DNA of 64,000 nt from Acinetobacter ihumii. GTDB taxonomy: Bacteria > Pseudomonadota > Gammaproteobacteria > Pseudomonadales > Moraxellaceae. Every line of letters starts with the position of its first letter. Within the stretch, counting starts at the first letter, position 1. Position numbers and translations under genes: made by a program. Below the pieces are notes generated by a model. That model saw nothing but the letters and a program-made list of their open reading frames with translations, did not search any database and was not told where the DNA came from. Location: assembly GCF_900625095.1 (NCBI RefSeq), contig NZ_LR130760.1, forward strand, positions 2,433,106 to 2,497,105, given 5' to 3'. This document shows positions 1 through 7,745 of the stretch, in pieces.

Positions 1-425
1 AAATCACTGGGCGATTCTAATGTCAGCAAAGGATGATGCCATGTCCCTGCACGGTAATTCACGCCTTGCGAACCATCGGTTATAAAAGCACATATCTGCT
101 TAATATCTGGCTGATCTGCGTTCAAACTGGGCGCCACCACCACCAAAAATTTTTGACCCTGCATGGGAATGAAGGCCTGAGAGCCATTGGGGTGACGCTC
201 TAACATTTGAATGGTTAAAGGCAAGGTGCTGGTCTTAATATTACGAAAAATACTAATGCCCGCTTTGGCTTCACCTTTAATTTCAGTTTCGACCAAGCAA
301 TGATAACGCTCGGTATGCGCCTCATTAATATGAAAAAAATCATGTCCCGTACAGCCAATCACTTCGCCGAAAGCGGCAAAGTTTTCATTGGTTAATGGCT
401 GAATTTTAATCGCAGTTTTTGACAT
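1..425 (-). CDS. allA: Ureidoglycolate lyase (partial, C-terminus outside window)
   Basis: Reading the minus strand from the ATG at 425 gives an open frame that runs off the left edge, about 141 residues. It begins MSKTAIKIQPLTNENFAAFG and contains RAGTWHHPL, the metal-binding His-rich segment typical of the AllA/ureidoglycolate lyase cupin fold. The enzyme splits ureidoglycolate to glyoxylate and urea, the last step of allantoin breakdown. It lies 12 nt downstream of the allantoicase gene on the same strand, so the two are almost certainly co-transcribed and act in sequence. Full-length AllA is about 160-170 residues, so only the last 20-30 are missing here. Family assignment is from recognition of the sequence and from context; I am confident. 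Confidence 0.88.
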   Translation of the reverse strand, partial: MSKTAIKIQPLTNENFAAFGEVIGCTGHDFFHINEAHTERYHCLVETEIKGEAKAGISIFRNIKTSTLPLTIQMLERHPNGSQAFIPMQGQKFLVVVAPSLNADQPDIKQICAFITDGSQGVNYRAGTWHHPLLTLESPSD

Positions 426-437
426 AATGCTCTCGGC

Positions 438-1442
438 TTAAGCCAGTTGACCCCAAAGGCGAATGCGGCTAATGCCACCGTCTGGAATCATGTTGACACG
501 AATATGCGAAATTTTTTCATGTGCTAAAATTTCGTTAACATAGTCATGAATATGATCCATTTGCATGTCTTGCGCTTCAAGTAAGAATGGCCAGAACATA
601 CTTTGTGGGATCAATTGAGGGTCAGTGGCATCTTCGATGTACACCGCCTGAATTGAAACCTGAGCAGGGTAGTTGCCCTTAAAGTGTGCAGTATCAATTT
701 CAATTTTATCAATTTTACCTGCCTGCCCCAGTGCCAGAATACACCAGTCAAAACCTGGCGCACGACGACGTTTGGTTTCCCAGCCGTCGCCCATGTTAAT
801 GCCACGTCCCGGATTAATTAAGTTGCGCGGGTGACCAAAGTGCGCATCACTATAAGCAATGACACGTCCGCCATTTTGTAATGCCAGTAAATCCAGCGTT
901 TCATTGGTATTGGTTGCTTGAATTTGCACCTCACCATAAATACGCAAACGAGCAACACCACCATCTGGAAAAATATTCAGACGGATATGGGTAAATACAT
1001 TTTCGTTCTCAATATCAAAAATATGGTGCTGACTTGGGCCTAAAATACTATTGGCTAAAACGGGCTGCCATAGTGCATTTTGAGTGTCTCCATTTGGTGC
1101 ATAACAGCCCTCCAATGAAGCAGAAGCAGGATAGTTTCCTGTAAAGAATGTGGTGTCTACATCAATGGCTTTAATCTTACCTGCAACGCCTAACTTGACG
1201 ATACACCAGTCATAACCTGAATGACGTTTGCGACGTGTTTCCCAGCCGTCCATCCATTTACCATGATCATCAAATTTATCTTCGACAAAAATAGGCGCAT
1301 CGAACTGTAACATGCGCTTTGCTTCTGCAAAAAAATCATCTGAACATTCAATAATTTGAGCACCAATACGGGTATCTGCCAAATTGGTGAGCGTGTGGAG
1401 TTGGGTTGGAAGTTCAAAAGCAGGAGCTAAAAGCGTTGCCAT
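438..1442 (-). CDS. alc: Allantoicase
   Basis: This 334-residue protein hydrolyses allantoate to ureidoglycolate and urea. It shows the two-fold internal repeat of the allantoicase family: the first half carries DGWETRRKR...DWCIVKLG (about residues 65-85) and the second half GDGWETKRRRAPGFDWCILALG-like sequence (about 215-240), each a jelly-roll (F5/8-type) domain followed by an HIRxNIFPDGG/HIRVNMIPDGG segment. The length matches the family. It is the first gene of a minus-strand pair with allA and is divergent from hpxO, with 220 nt between the two starts. No glyoxylate carboligase or urease genes are visible in the window. Confidence 0.95.
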   Translation of the reverse strand: MATLLAPAFELPTQLHTLTNLADTRIGAQIIECSDDFFAEAKRMLQFDAPIFVEDKFDDHGKWMDGWETRRKRHSGYDWCIVKLGVAGKIKAIDVDTTFFTGNYPASASLEGCYAPNGDTQNALWQPVLANSILGPSQHHIFDIENENVFTHIRLNIFPDGGVARLRIYGEVQIQATNTNETLDLLALQNGGRVIAYSDAHFGHPRNLINPGRGINMGDGWETKRRRAPGFDWCILALGQAGKIDKIEIDTAHFKGNYPAQVSIQAVYIEDATDPQLIPQSMFWPFLLEAQDMQMDHIHDYVNEILAHEKISHIRVNMIPDGGISRIRLWGQLA

Positions 1443-1517
1443 AGGATGTGTACCGTTCCTTAGATAAGCGTGGTAAAAAGTTTACTTGAATGAACCTGCA
1501 TTTTTAACTCAGAATGA

Positions 1518-1546
1518 AGAAAAGTGCATCATCATTGTACTTTTCT
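1518..1546. promoter_or_regulatory. Inverted repeat between divergent alc and hpxO
   Basis: Arms AGAAAAGTGCA (1518-1528) and TGTACTTTTCT (1536-1546) are inverted repeats of 11 bp with one mismatch and a 7-nt spacer. The repeat sits in the 220-bp space between two divergent purine-catabolism genes, about 75 bp from alc and 117 bp from hpxO. That position suits an operator shared by both promoters, but no regulator gene is adjacent, so the role is inferred. Confidence 0.4.
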
Positions 1547-1662
1547 ATGCAGGGTATATGCCAATTCTTATAACAGGGATGATTTCCCTACGGATGGCAT
1601 GGTTTTCGCTACAGATCTAATCAAGTTACAGAATTTGCAGTATTCGAAAGGGGGATTACACA

Positions 1663-2820
1663 ATGAACGTTGTCATTATTGGTGCTGGCATGGGTGGATT
1701 AACCACTGGGATCGCATTAAAAAAATTTGGTCATCAAGTCACCATTTATGAGCAAGCAGAACAAATTCTTCCTGTCGGTGCAGCAATTTCACTGTGGTCT
1801 AATGGTGTGAAATGCCTAAATTATTTAGGTTTGGGTGAGCAAGTTGCAAAGCTAGGTGGTGTGATGGATCATTTGGCTTATGTGGATGGACTGACCGGTG
1901 AAGTCATGACTCAGTTTAGTCTACAGCCTTTGATTGATGAAGTTGGACAACGTCCATATCCAGTTTCACGTGCTGAATTACAAAACATGCTGATGGATGA
2001 ATTTGGTCGTGAAGATATCCAGCTGGGTAAGCGCATGATTTCTTTAGAAGATCAGGGCGAACAGGTGGTCATTCAATTTGCCGATGGCAGCAGTACCACA
2101 GCAGATCTATTGGTCGGCGCGGATGGTACACATTCGATCACTCGTGCCTATGTCTTGGGAGATCAGGTTGAGCGCCGTTACGCAGGCTATGTCAACTGGA
2201 ATGGTCTGGTGGAAATTTCTGAAGATCTGGCTGCGGCTGATCAATGGACAACCTTTGTTGGCGAAGGGAAACGGGCCTCTTTAATGCCCGTTGCCAATAA
2301 CCGCTTTTACTTCTTTCTGGATGTGCCATTAGAAGCAGGGCTTGAAAATAATAAAGCCAATTATCAAGAGACGCTCAAAGGTTATTTTAGTGGCTGGTGT
2401 GCGCCCGTGCAGCAGTTGATTGAGCGTTTGGATCCGCAAAAAACCAATCGTGTGGAAATTTGTGATATCGAACCATTTACCCAATACCATAAAGGTCGTG
2501 TGGTCATTGTAGGGGATGCTGCACATAGCACTACACCGGATATTGGTCAGGGCGGTTGTCAAGCGATGGAAGATGCGATTTATCTGGCACGTTCGCTACA
2601 GATCAATACCTTGGGTGTGCAAGATGCATTACGTCGTTATCAGGACAAACGCAATGAACGTGCCAATGAACTGGTTCTTCGTGCGCGTAAGCGTTGTGAT
2701 GTAACGCATATGAAAGATGAGCAAGTCACCATGACGTGGTATGACGAATTACGTCAGGAAAAAGGACCGCACATTATGCGTGGGATTATCAATAATATTA
2801 TTGGCAATCCACTCGACTAA
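1663..2820 (+). CDS. hpxO: FAD-dependent urate hydroxylase
   Basis: This 385-residue flavoprotein monooxygenase oxidises urate to 5-hydroxyisourate with NAD(P)H and O2. The N-terminus holds the Rossmann GAGMGG FAD-binding motif (residues 7-12). [13 protein letters not shown] follows, then the GADGTHS dinucleotide motif near 155 and [15 protein letters not shown] near 285, which closes the FAD site. [14 protein letters not shown] and ARKRCDVTH closely resemble Klebsiella HpxO, so I prefer urate hydroxylase to a generic salicylate-hydroxylase-like enzyme. The start is supported by an AGGGGG ribosome site about 7 nt upstream. It replaces uricase here and supplies the substrate of UraH, encoded 2.2 kb further right. 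Confidence 0.93.
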   Translation: MNVVIIGAGMGGLTTGIALKKFGHQVTIYEQAEQILPVGAAISLWSNGVKCLNYLGLGEQVAKLGGVMDHLAYVDGLTGEVMTQFSLQPLIDEVGQRPYPVSRAELQNMLMDEFGREDIQLGKRMISLEDQGEQVVIQFADGSSTTADLLVGADGTHSITRAYVLGDQVERRYAGYVNWNGLVEISEDLAAADQWTTFVGEGKRASLMPVANNRFYFFLDVPLEAGLENNKANYQETLKGYFSGWCAPVQQLIERLDPQKTNRVEICDIEPFTQYHKGRVVIVGDAAHSTTPDIGQGGCQAMEDAIYLARSLQINTLGVQDALRRYQDKRNERANELVLRARKRCDVTHMKDEQVTMTWYDELRQEKGPHIMRGIINNIIGNPLD

Positions 2821-2837
2821 AAGACTCAAATTTATAC

Positions 2838-2860
2838 AGAGGAGCGACGCTCCTCTTTTA
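2838..2860 (+). terminator. Rho-independent terminator after hpxO
   Basis: AGAGGAG/CTCCTCT stem (2838-2844 with 2850-2856) with a 5-nt loop followed by TTTTA, 17 bp after the hpxO stop. Confidence 0.75.
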
Positions 2861-2953
2861 CATTCTGCAAAGATCCGCTCACAAATTGTTAAGCACTGTG
2901 ATCATCACAATCGTTAAGCTTAAACAAAGATATAACAACTGAGCCAATAAAAA

Positions 2954-3481
2954 ATGAATGCTGTATTACTTGCGATTGAGCCGAACGATCTGGAAATTTT
3001 GATGCTGGAAGCACAGAGTATCGATGAAATTTATCATGCACCATCCATTCGTTCTAAACTCAATCTTGGGGAGACATGGCAATCGTTGCAATTTTTGCTG
3101 ACCCGTAGTGCCAAACAGCATCAGGATTCGCCACTTGTTTTTGCTATAGAGGCGGAGTATGCCTTTGCTCACCCTGCTTTAGCAGTTGCCAGTGTGCGTT
3201 ATAACCCAGTTGTTGAAGTAGAAGAGATTGCTAAAGAGCTGGACACGATTTCGACGGAGCAATTCAAACATCAATTTGACCCTGAGCAGTTAAATCAGAA
3301 TAAACTATTTCCCTTTCATTGGGGCCGTGATGTTGAAAAAGAACAAGCAGAACTGGCGATGCTGTTTGTGCAATTAAAAAATTTTTATGAATTGGCCAAA
3401 CAACATAACTATGCGGTGATCAGTTTACATAGTCAGCAGATTATGTCCGATGTGTATTATATGACTCAGGCATCCAGTTGA
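2954..3481 (+). CDS. DUF1877 (YfbM-like) family protein
   Basis: This 175-residue soluble protein has no signal peptide or membrane segment. The ETWQSLQFLLT segment near residue 40 and the spacing of later hydrophobic positions (HWGRD..., LFVQLKNFYELAKQ) resemble the DUF1877/YfbM family, whose biochemical role is unknown. The ATG at 2954 lacks a good Shine-Dalgarno site, so translation may be weak. Its last 16 bp overlap, tail to tail, the end of the GNAT gene on the other strand. I can support the family only from pattern resemblance. Confidence 0.6.
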   Translation: MNAVLLAIEPNDLEILMLEAQSIDEIYHAPSIRSKLNLGETWQSLQFLLTRSAKQHQDSPLVFAIEAEYAFAHPALAVASVRYNPVVEVEEIAKELDTISTEQFKHQFDPEQLNQNKLFPFHWGRDVEKEQAELAMLFVQLKNFYELAKQHNYAVISLHSQQIMSDVYYMTQASS

Positions 3482-3972
3482 CGTTGCATCAACACCAAAT
3501 CGCGCCATTGTCCAAACTTTTGTCCTACTTGCGCTAAATGTCCAGTTTTGACAAAGCCCAGTCGCTCATGAAGCACGATGGACGCGATATTTTCGCTATC
3601 AATTGCCCCAATCATGACATGGAAGCCCTGTTGTTGCCCCAGATGGATCAACTGGTTCAGTAATGTTTTACCAAGACCTTGTCGCTTATAATCGGGTGAA
3701 ATAAAAATAGAATGTTCAATGGTGTGTTTATAACCAGTAATGCTACGGAACTCGGCATAATAGGCATACCCTGCGACACGCTGCTGAGCCAAGTCATAGG
3801 CAACCCACATCGGATAACGCTGCTGCTGTAAATGCTGAAACCATTCCAGATAGACTTCAAAGGTTTTGGGTTGATCATTCCAGTTGGCAGTGCCAGTTAA
3901 AATTTCATGATTATAAATAGCAAGTATCTGTTCTAAATCCGAAACCACGGCTGGGCGCAACTGAAGCTCCAT
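3466..3972 (-). CDS. GNAT N-acetyltransferase (phosphinothricin/methionine-sulfoximine type)
   Basis: This protein is about 168 residues when started at MELQLRPAVVSDLEQILAIY; an upstream in-frame ATG would add seven residues. It has GNAT organisation: RPA..DLEQILAIYNHEI, then TANWNDQP, EHSIFISPDYKRQGLGKTLL with the acetyl-CoA pyrophosphate motif RQGLGK (Q/RxxGxG/A) near residue 105, and HERLGFVKTGHL-type C-terminal sequence. This is the pattern of the PAT/Bar/YncA (MddA, MnaT) subgroup that N-acetylates phosphinothricin, methionine sulfoximine or sulfone, or other amino acids. The substrate cannot be read from sequence. It is the last gene of the minus-strand run below the Tsx-like gene but is separated from it by a terminator, so it is probably independently transcribed. 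Confidence 0.85.
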   Translation of the reverse strand: MELQLRPAVVSDLEQILAIYNHEILTGTANWNDQPKTFEVYLEWFQHLQQQRYPMWVAYDLAQQRVAGYAYYAEFRSITGYKHTIEHSIFISPDYKRQGLGKTLLNQLIHLGQQQGFHVMIGAIDSENIASIVLHERLGFVKTGHLAQVGQKFGQWRDLVLMQRQLDA

Positions 3973-4046
3973 GCTGAAATAACCTAAAACCAAAAAGTTG
4001 GAAAATTATAAGCTGAAACAGTACACAAATGCTGGTACTCAAATAA

Positions 4047-4072
4047 AAAAGCAAGCACAGTGGCTTGCTTTT
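4047..4072 (-). terminator. Terminator below the Tsx-like gene
   Basis: AAAAGCAAGC and GCTTGCTTTT flank the 6-nt loop ACAGTG, giving U tracts in both directions. It lies 25 bp past the Tsx-like stop codon and serves the minus strand. Confidence 0.8.
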
Positions 4073-4096
4073 TGCTCTGTAAAATATGTGCTTATC

Positions 4097-4822
4097 TTAG
4101 AAGTGATATTTCACCAAAGCACTGACATTGTGCTCATCTTGGCCTTTGATGCCAAATTTATTATTCCAGACCGAATGTTCAATCCCTAAATACAAACGTG
4201 TATCTGGTGAAATGTGTTTACCCAGATTCCATTTATATTGAGTCGTCCAGTTTAGCTCACTGGCATGATCACCTTCGGCGGTTGACCAGTCCAGAAAACC
4301 ATCGACCAAAAATTCTTCAGAAGACAGCTTAAATGGCAGCGCATAAACTGCGGTCATTTGATAGTCATCATCAGTGTTTTCGTTATTGGCACGATAGAAA
4401 TTTAAATTGAAATATTGAAAATATGGAACATTTAAATCAATTGCAAAGCCATATAGAAAGTTATCGAAGCTGCTAAAGTCATCGTTATTACTTTCCCATG
4501 TGGTGGATACCAAAACATCTTTGATCGGGCCATAAGACAGTTTTTGCCCTGAAACTTCACTCAGACTCAAACGTGGTGAAAGCTCAAAATAAGTACTTTT
4601 ATGATCATCACCGCCACGCATACGGTCTACAAAAAAGAAAACATCTGCATATTTGACTTTAGCGGCATATTCCAAGGTAATGGTGGTTTGCTCATCATCC
4701 ACCACTGCATAATTTTCCCCGTATAAGCCCGTAATACTAAAATCCTGCCAAACTGGCTTGGCTTGAGCCATGGTCGCCGCAGATAAAAGTCCTGTAATTA
4801 ACGCTAAATGCTTTAGTTTCAT
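4097..4822 (-). CDS. Tsx-like nucleoside/purine outer-membrane channel
   Basis: This predicted outer-membrane beta-barrel has 241 residues. The start chosen is MKLKHLALITGLLSAATMAQA because a GGGGAGAG ribosome site lies about 5 nt upstream; the longer reading from 4855 would put 11 residues before a good signal peptide. Cleavage is expected after AQA. The mature chain is rich in alternating aromatic strands (WQDFSITGLYGENYA, TYFELSPRLSLSE) and ends in YHF, the C-terminal aromatic typical of barrel proteins. The fold and length fit the Tsx (OMP_Tsx) family of nucleoside-specific channels. The uraH-uraD genes upstream on the same strand suggest uptake of purines or allantoin, but substrate specificity is an inference. 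Confidence 0.78.
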   Translation of the reverse strand: MKLKHLALITGLLSAATMAQAKPVWQDFSITGLYGENYAVVDDEQTTITLEYAAKVKYADVFFFVDRMRGGDDHKSTYFELSPRLSLSEVSGQKLSYGPIKDVLVSTTWESNNDDFSSFDNFLYGFAIDLNVPYFQYFNLNFYRANNENTDDDYQMTAVYALPFKLSSEEFLVDGFLDWSTAEGDHASELNWTTQYKWNLGKHISPDTRLYLGIEHSVWNNKFGIKGQDEHNVSALVKYHF

Positions 4823-5005
4823 CTTCACTCTCCCCAAAATAAGCGTTTCAAGCATACCGACTCTTAAGCAAAAATAAAGCCAAATTTGATCAAAGGTTAA
4901 AAAAACCTTAAAAACGGTGCAAACTTAAGTGGGGAAAATGATTCAAAATATGAACCAGAATATAAAGAGATTCTTCAGCAGTCTAGATTTTTTAATTAAC
5001 TTTTC

Positions 5006-5025
5006 GGGAATCCGATGTGATTCCC
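5006..5025 (-). terminator. Weak hairpin below uraH
   Basis: GGGAATC/GATTCCC stem with a 6-nt loop, 28 bp past the uraH stop. On the minus strand it is followed by GAAAAGTTAATT, so the U tract is poor. It could be a weak terminator or an RNA 3'-end stabiliser between uraH and the Tsx-like gene. Confidence 0.4.
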
Positions 5026-5053
5026 TCAAGCTAAATATGGTGGGTGATTCGAT

Positions 5054-5377
5054 TTAGCTGCCACGATAAGTCGAATAGGCGAACGGACTAATTAATAAAG
5101 GTACATGATAATGTTCGTTTGGGTTTTCAACAAAAAACTGAATGGACACCTGGGGGAAAAAGGTTTTTAAATCATGTTTGGCAAAATAAGGCGCAATATC
5201 GTATTCCAGCAAGTATGCACCCTGTTCAATGTGCTCAATTCCAAAATCCTTGAGCCGACCATCATCATTGGTCACGCCATTGCCGAGTAGGGTACGGGTT
5301 TTGGCATCATATAAACGGATTTCGACCTGTGGCGCAGGTTTACCGAGATGTGTGTCTAAAATATGAGTGCTGATCAT
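5054..5377 (-). CDS. uraH: 5-hydroxyisourate hydrolase (transthyretin-like)
   Basis: This 107-residue transthyretin-related protein converts 5-hydroxyisourate, the product of HpxO, to 2-oxo-4-hydroxy-4-carboxy-5-ureidoimidazoline (OHCU). It has the N-terminal HILDTHLGKPA signature with the catalytic His, a central G.TNDDGR segment, and the diagnostic C-terminal tetrapeptide YRGS that separates HIU hydrolases from true transthyretins. The length is exactly typical. The start codon overlaps the stop of uraD by 4 nt (ATGA-type), indicating translational coupling. Confidence 0.96.
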   Translation of the reverse strand: MISTHILDTHLGKPAPQVEIRLYDAKTRTLLGNGVTNDDGRLKDFGIEHIEQGAYLLEYDIAPYFAKHDLKTFFPQVSIQFFVENPNEHYHVPLLISPFAYSTYRGS

Positions 5378-5886
5378 GCTTCAATTCCTTGACGAAGACG
5401 AAGTAATGCAATGGCTGCCAGTTGTTCATGCACGATTTTTTTTTCAGTTTCTATGTCGTGATTTAAACGTTGTTGTAGCGTGGTTAAAATTTGCTCACTG
5501 GTCAAACCGGCTGCTTTAATGAGAAAAATAAAGCCAAACTTTTGTTCATACGCGACATTGCCTTCATAGAGTGCGCGCTGAGTTTGTTCATCCTGTTTTA
5601 CGCCAGACTGCTCATGATCAGAAAATTGCGCTTCACGTTCACTCAACTCCACTTTGGCTTTTTTCTCGCCAATGCGCGGATGAGTGGCCAAAGCCGTTTC
5701 AATTTCTGACCAAGTCCATGTTTGACTTTGTTGTGATGCTGCATCCAGCAGGGCTTGTGTCGAGGTATAAGGGCGTTGTTCACTCAAGCTGTTGACCCAT
5801 GATGGAATGTGCACACATGCACTTAATAAGGGCGTTACTTGATTGATTGACGCTTGGTTAAACTCAGAAAAACGCACCATATTCAT
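5374..5886 (-). CDS. uraD: OHCU decarboxylase
   Basis: This 170-residue all-helical enzyme decarboxylates OHCU to S-allantoin, keeping the stereochemistry that spontaneous decay would lose. The THPRIGEKK segment near residue 70 carries the conserved catalytic His of the UraD family. YEQKFGFIFLIKAAG and the RLNHDIETEKKIVHEQL-type C-terminal helix are also characteristic. The gene is 128 bp downstream of puuE on the same strand and overlaps uraH by 4 nt, so puuE-uraD-uraH is probably one operon or two closely controlled units. Confidence 0.95.
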   Translation of the reverse strand: MNMVRFSEFNQASINQVTPLLSACVHIPSWVNSLSEQRPYTSTQALLDAASQQSQTWTWSEIETALATHPRIGEKKAKVELSEREAQFSDHEQSGVKQDEQTQRALYEGNVAYEQKFGFIFLIKAAGLTSEQILTTLQQRLNHDIETEKKIVHEQLAAIALLRLRQGIEA

Positions 5887-5939
5887 CCAATATCAAAGCA
5901 AAAGATAAAATAAATCGAGCAATAACAATGCCAGCACAA

Positions 5940-5974
5940 CAGATATCTATAAAATCGAATAATGTAGATATCTG
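5940..5974. promoter_or_regulatory. Perfect 10-bp inverted repeat upstream of uraD
   Basis: CAGATATCTA (5940-5949) and TAGATATCTG (5965-5974) are perfect inverted repeats separated by 15 nt. They lie 54-88 bp upstream of the uraD start, within the puuE-uraD gap. The stem is AT-rich and has no U tract on the minus strand, so an operator is more likely than a terminator. The function is inferred. Confidence 0.45.
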
Positions 5975-6014
5975 TTCATTTATTTTAATCCAGACGTGCT
6001 TTTTAAGTTAAAAA

Positions 6015-6983
6015 TTAGCCAGCAAATGGATGGTGTTGATACCAGTGCTCGGCAATATCATTACGGCGGCAAATCCAGACCTTGTCATGCGATTGTACGT
6101 AATCCAAAAAGCGTTGCAAGGCTTTAAAACGACCCGGTCGCCCCAAAAGACGGCAATGCATGCCAATAGAGAGCATTTTTGGTGCAGTTTCGCCTTCCGC
6201 ATAGAGCACATCGAAGGCATCTTTAAGATATTGATAGAACTGCTCACCACTATTAAACCCACCCGGAGAGCAAAACTTCATATCGTTTGACTCAAGGGTA
6301 TACGGAATAATCAGGTGAGGACGAGTTTCATTATCAATATTGGTCAGTGTGGTCCAGAAAGGTAAATCATCACCATAATGGTCGCAATCATATTTAATTT
6401 GTGGGAACTCTGCTAATAACTGGCGAGTATTGGGGCTATCGCGTCCTGTATACCAGCCAATTGGGGTTTCACCGAACAGGGTTTCAAGCACTGAAAGCGC
6501 CTGATCCATATACATACGTTCAGTTTCAATGTCCATGTCCTGATAGTGAATCCAGCGTTGTCCATGAGAAACCACGTCGTATTGAGCGTTTTTGATCGCT
6601 TCTACAATGTACGGATTACGCACCAGTGCCATGCCTACCCCAAAAATCGTCATGGGTAAGCCACGACGCTGGAACTCTTGATGAATTCGCCAGAAGCCTG
6701 CACGTGAGCCATATTCATACATTGAATCCATCGACATATGTTTAGCTGGATAGCTGGCTGCACCTACGATATCAGATAGAAACTGCTCTGAACCCAGATC
6801 ACCATGCTCAATGTGGTTTTCACCACCTTCCTCATAATTTAGTACAAATTGTACAGCGACACGCGCCTGATTGGGCCATTGAACCTGAGGCGGTTGACCA
6901 TGATAACCAATTAAATCGCGCGAATATGGCGCATTTTTGATTTGGTCAATCAGATCTTGTCCACGTAGATATGAAGAGTTCAC
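6015..6983 (-). CDS. puuE: Allantoinase, polysaccharide-deacetylase-like (PuuE)
   Basis: This 322-residue metal-independent allantoinase of the NodB/polysaccharide deacetylase superfamily opens allantoin to allantoate. It has an N-terminal PYSRDLIGYHGQPPQVQWP, then VQFVLNYEEGGENHIEHGD, EYGSRAGFWRIHQEFQRRG and SHGQRWIHYQ, the hallmark sequence of PuuE rather than of the amidohydrolase AllB. In PuuE the classical NodB metal-ligand Asp is replaced (NYEEGGE instead of DDG), which is the expected state of this subfamily. It fits between UraD and allantoicase in the pathway, and it is the first gene of the minus-strand run. Confidence 0.94.
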   Translation of the reverse strand: MNSSYLRGQDLIDQIKNAPYSRDLIGYHGQPPQVQWPNQARVAVQFVLNYEEGGENHIEHGDLGSEQFLSDIVGAASYPAKHMSMDSMYEYGSRAGFWRIHQEFQRRGLPMTIFGVGMALVRNPYIVEAIKNAQYDVVSHGQRWIHYQDMDIETERMYMDQALSVLETLFGETPIGWYTGRDSPNTRQLLAEFPQIKYDCDHYGDDLPFWTTLTNIDNETRPHLIIPYTLESNDMKFCSPGGFNSGEQFYQYLKDAFDVLYAEGETAPKMLSIGMHCRLLGRPGRFKALQRFLDYVQSHDKVWICRRNDIAEHWYQHHPFAG

Positions 6984-7061
6984 AATGATGCATCCTTTTT
7001 GATCAAAATGTCATAAAAAGTTAAAAAATCAGCTTGCATATTTTTGAGTATAGACAGATAT

Positions 7062-7084
7062 TGAAGATAGAGAGAAGATCTTCA
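7062..7084. promoter_or_regulatory. Small inverted repeat upstream of puuE
   Basis: TGAAGAT (7062-7068) and ATCTTCA (7078-7084) form a 7-bp inverted repeat 79-101 bp upstream of the puuE start. It may be an operator. A palindrome this short in AT-rich DNA can arise by chance. Confidence 0.25.
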
Positions 7085-7245
7085 TATACTCCAAAAACAA
7101 CATCATGACAAAGCGTAAAAGGAGATAACAACCAATTACACAAGATAGATGTACAACAGCACCAAATTACAGCATGCTCAAAGTGTGCCAATTAAGTTTT
7201 GCATAGATTGTTATATAGAAATACTGATACAAAGAGGATGGAATC

Positions 7246-7596
7246 ATGAATATTGAAATCCGTACAGATAAAAACATCCAGAATAGTGAACGTTTAATTG
7301 AATATGTTCGTGCAGAACTTTCTACCGAATTTCAGCGTTATGCTGAACGAATTACTCATTTTTCGGTACATTTGAGTGATGAAAATGGTGATAAAAAAAA
7401 TGGTGAAGATGATATTCGTTGCATGATCGAAGCACGTCCATCCGGTTTAAAACCGATTGCAGTCAACCATAAAGCAGGCAATATTGATCTTGCCATTCAT
7501 GGTTCAATTGAAAAGTTAAAACGTACGCTAGAACACAGCTTTGAAAAACAGGAACCTTCGCGAGGCAGTCGGGTTGAATTTGCCGACGAAGAGTAA
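7246..7596 (+). CDS. HPF/RaiA-family ribosome-associated protein
   Basis: This 116-residue protein starts MNIEIRTDKNIQNSERLIEY and contains HFSVHLSDENGDKKNGEDD followed by RCMIEARPSGLKPIAVNHKA. That is the beta-alpha-beta-beta-beta-alpha pattern of the hibernation-promoting factor/RaiA (sigma-54 modulation) fold. Family members bind the decoding site of the 30S subunit and silence ribosomes during stress. The C-terminal dimerisation domain of long HPF is absent. The conserved positive patches of HPF are only partly present, so it may be a paralogue with an altered role. It is flanked by its own AT-rich promoter region and a strong terminator, and is thus monocistronic. Confidence 0.82.
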   Translation: MNIEIRTDKNIQNSERLIEYVRAELSTEFQRYAERITHFSVHLSDENGDKKNGEDDIRCMIEARPSGLKPIAVNHKAGNIDLAIHGSIEKLKRTLEHSFEKQEPSRGSRVEFADEE

Positions 7597-7603
7597 AAGC
7601 CTG

Positions 7604-7627
7604 AAAAAGCCCTACGGGGCTTTTTTT
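7604..7627 (+). terminator. Terminator after the HPF/RaiA-like gene
   Basis: AAAAAGCCC, tetraloop TACG, then GGGCTTTTTTT, beginning 8 bp after the stop codon. A classic intrinsic terminator. Confidence 0.92.
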
Positions 7628-7745
7628 ACAGGGATTTAAAATGTATTTAAAAGCCTACATCATGTGAACTCAAAAAATATCACATATCTCTGTGTAAATT
7701 TCGGCATAATAGGCTGTAAATCCCTTTTAAACTGGTGAGATATCC

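Noticed and set aside
3998-4189. Small plus-strand frame between the GNAT and Tsx-like genes
   Set aside because: It runs through the terminator hairpin and into the antisense of the Tsx-like gene and has no ribosome site.
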